Shown: positions 63,332-64,000 of the stretch, piece by piece
Position numbering within the stretch: the first letter of the stretch is position 1
Layout of the letters: the number at the start of each line of letters is the position of its first letter
Source of the DNA: Luminiphilus sp.
Lineage (GTDB): Bacteria > Pseudomonadota > Gammaproteobacteria > Pseudomonadales > Halieaceae
NCBI GenBank assembly: GCA_028117185.1
Contig: JAOHHD010000003.1
Location: 1 to 64,000, forward strand
Direction of reading: 5' to 3'
DNA: 64,000 nucleotides
The notes under the pieces: model-generated
What the model saw: the letters and a program-made list of their open reading frames with translations, nothing else
Told to the model about the DNA's origin: nothing
The model's database searches: none
Program-made: the position numbers and the translations under genes

Positions 63332-63994
63332 TTAGGGGCGCAGTGAGAGCACCGTCCAGCCTTGGCGCTCCGCATGCGCTGCCAGCAAGGGGTCTGGGTC
63401 TACCGCAACGGGATGGCCGACCTCACTAAGCAGGGGTAAGTCGTTGTGAGAGTCGGAGTAAAACCACGTGTCCTCATCACCGCTTGCATCAGTATGGCGG
63501 CTGCGCCAAGCGGAAAGGTGTGCGACTTTGCCGGCTTGGAAGCAGGGTTGTCCCTCTGGTTTTCCCGTGTAGCAGCCGTCAATCATGCCGACGGCGCTAC
63601 CCAGCCAGTGCTGAAAGCCAAGGCGTGCGGCGACTGGTTCGGCGACGACGCTGTGCGTGGCGGTCATGAGCAACAGTTGGTCACCGGCTACGCGATGATG
63701 GTCAATAAGCGCAAACGCCTTGTCCAATAGCATGGGTTCGATACATTCAGCCATAAATTGCCGCTGTAACGCGCGCACGGATGCCCTGCTTTTGCCCGTG
63801 AGGGGAGCGAGTACAAATTGAAGGTAGGCCGTCATATCGAGGCTGCCAGCTTGATAATCCTCGTAAAACCGGTCGTTAGCGCGCGCAAAGTTTGCCGCGT
63901 CTACCAAGCCTTTTTCGACTAAGAACTCCCCCCACCGATGGTCAGAGTCGCCGGCGAGTAACGTATTATCGAGGTCAAAGATAGCGAGGGCCAT
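63332..63994 (-). CDS. HAD-IB family phosphatase, SerB-like, possible histidinol-phosphatase
   Basis: The 220-residue protein is a HAD hydrolase of subfamily IB: motif I IFDLDNTLLAGD at residues 5-16 with nucleophile Asp and acid/base Asp, motif II in LLLMTATHS, and motif III/IV YSDSHNDLPLL with the metal Asp pair. The helical cap (MALAI...RANDRFYEDYQAGSLD in part) fits TIGR01490. A related P. aeruginosa protein (PA0335) acts as histidinol-phosphate phosphatase, but phosphoserine phosphatase-like roles are also known. Specificity is inference. It converges with gcvH, 16 bases apart. Confidence 0.85.
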   Translation of the reverse strand: MALAIFDLDNTLLAGDSDHRWGEFLVEKGLVDAANFARANDRFYEDYQAGSLDMTAYLQFVLAPLTGKSRASVRALQRQFMAECIEPMLLDKAFALIDHHRVAGDQLLLMTATHSVVAEPVAARLGFQHWLGSAVGMIDGCYTGKPEGQPCFQAGKVAHLSAWRSRHTDASGDEDTWFYSDSHNDLPLLSEVGHPVAVDPDPLLAAHAERQGWTVLSLRP

Positions 63995-64000
63995 GGCGTT

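Overview
The window is a gene-dense chromosomal segment (GC roughly mid-50s by eye) from a gammaproteobacterium, probably a marine, free-living relative of the Pseudomonas / Cellvibrio / OM60-type lineages. Placement rests on gene content and order: atpC-glmU-glmS; rph-crc-pyrE with a catalytically dead ExoIII-like Crc protein; slmA; ftsY-ftsE-ftsX-rpoH; hemW-rdgB-DUF4426-metW-metX-yggT-proC-yggS facing pilT; an ArsR/methyltransferase fusion with metK and ahcY; tkt-epd-pgk-fba; and the ygfA-6S RNA-zapA-ygfB-pepP-ubiH-ubiI block. The exact taxon is inference; no rRNA, tRNA, phage, insertion sequence or CRISPR array was found.

Layout. 1-3373: end of atpC, then glmU-glmS (UDP-GlcNAc supply). 3374-4874: an A+T-rich accessory gap with two tiny single-helix membrane ORFs, a three-helix membrane ORF of unknown function, inverted GGTNACC repeats and a small secreted protein. 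4875-10527: uvrD, then a TRAP-type 2-oxoacid transporter whose binding protein faces its own membrane subunits across a thioesterase gene. 10604-16512: yaaA, an acyltransferase-like protein, ubiA, recG, an SDR protein. 16534-21144 (minus): ridA, spoT, rpoZ, gmk, yicC. 21227-26553: rph, crc-like gene, pyrE, slmA, argB, coaBC. 26639-29225: rpmB-rpmG with clear promoter and terminator, mutM, coaD, rsmD. 29324-33726: ftsY-ftsE-ftsX, then rpoH and trmB. A perfect CIRCE element lies directly before rpoH.

33757-45017: hemW/rdgB/DUF4426/metW/metX/yggT/proC/yggS, pilT, ruvX-yqgE-gshB, a membrane-anchored esterase, rsmE. 45114-48722 (minus): sahR-like regulator, metK, ahcY, i.e. the S-adenosylmethionine cycle under a likely SAH-sensing repressor with a palindromic operator ahead of the operon. 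48864-56852 (plus): rpiA, a decayed 2-oxoglutarate oxygenase fragment, tkt-epd-pgk-fba and ilvA, linking pentose phosphate, PLP precursor and glycolytic/gluconeogenic carbon. 56915-63994: ygfA and 6S RNA, zapA and a ZapB-like coiled coil, then ygfB-pepP-ubiH-ubiI, an orphan gcvH and a HAD-IB phosphatase.

Most of the window is conserved housekeeping sequence. The observations most worth following are the CIRCE site in front of rpoH, the crc-like pseudo-exonuclease, the operator ahead of the SAM-cycle operon, the 6S RNA, the oxygenase remnant and the small membrane ORF island. I did not find a convincing wholly new multi-gene system.
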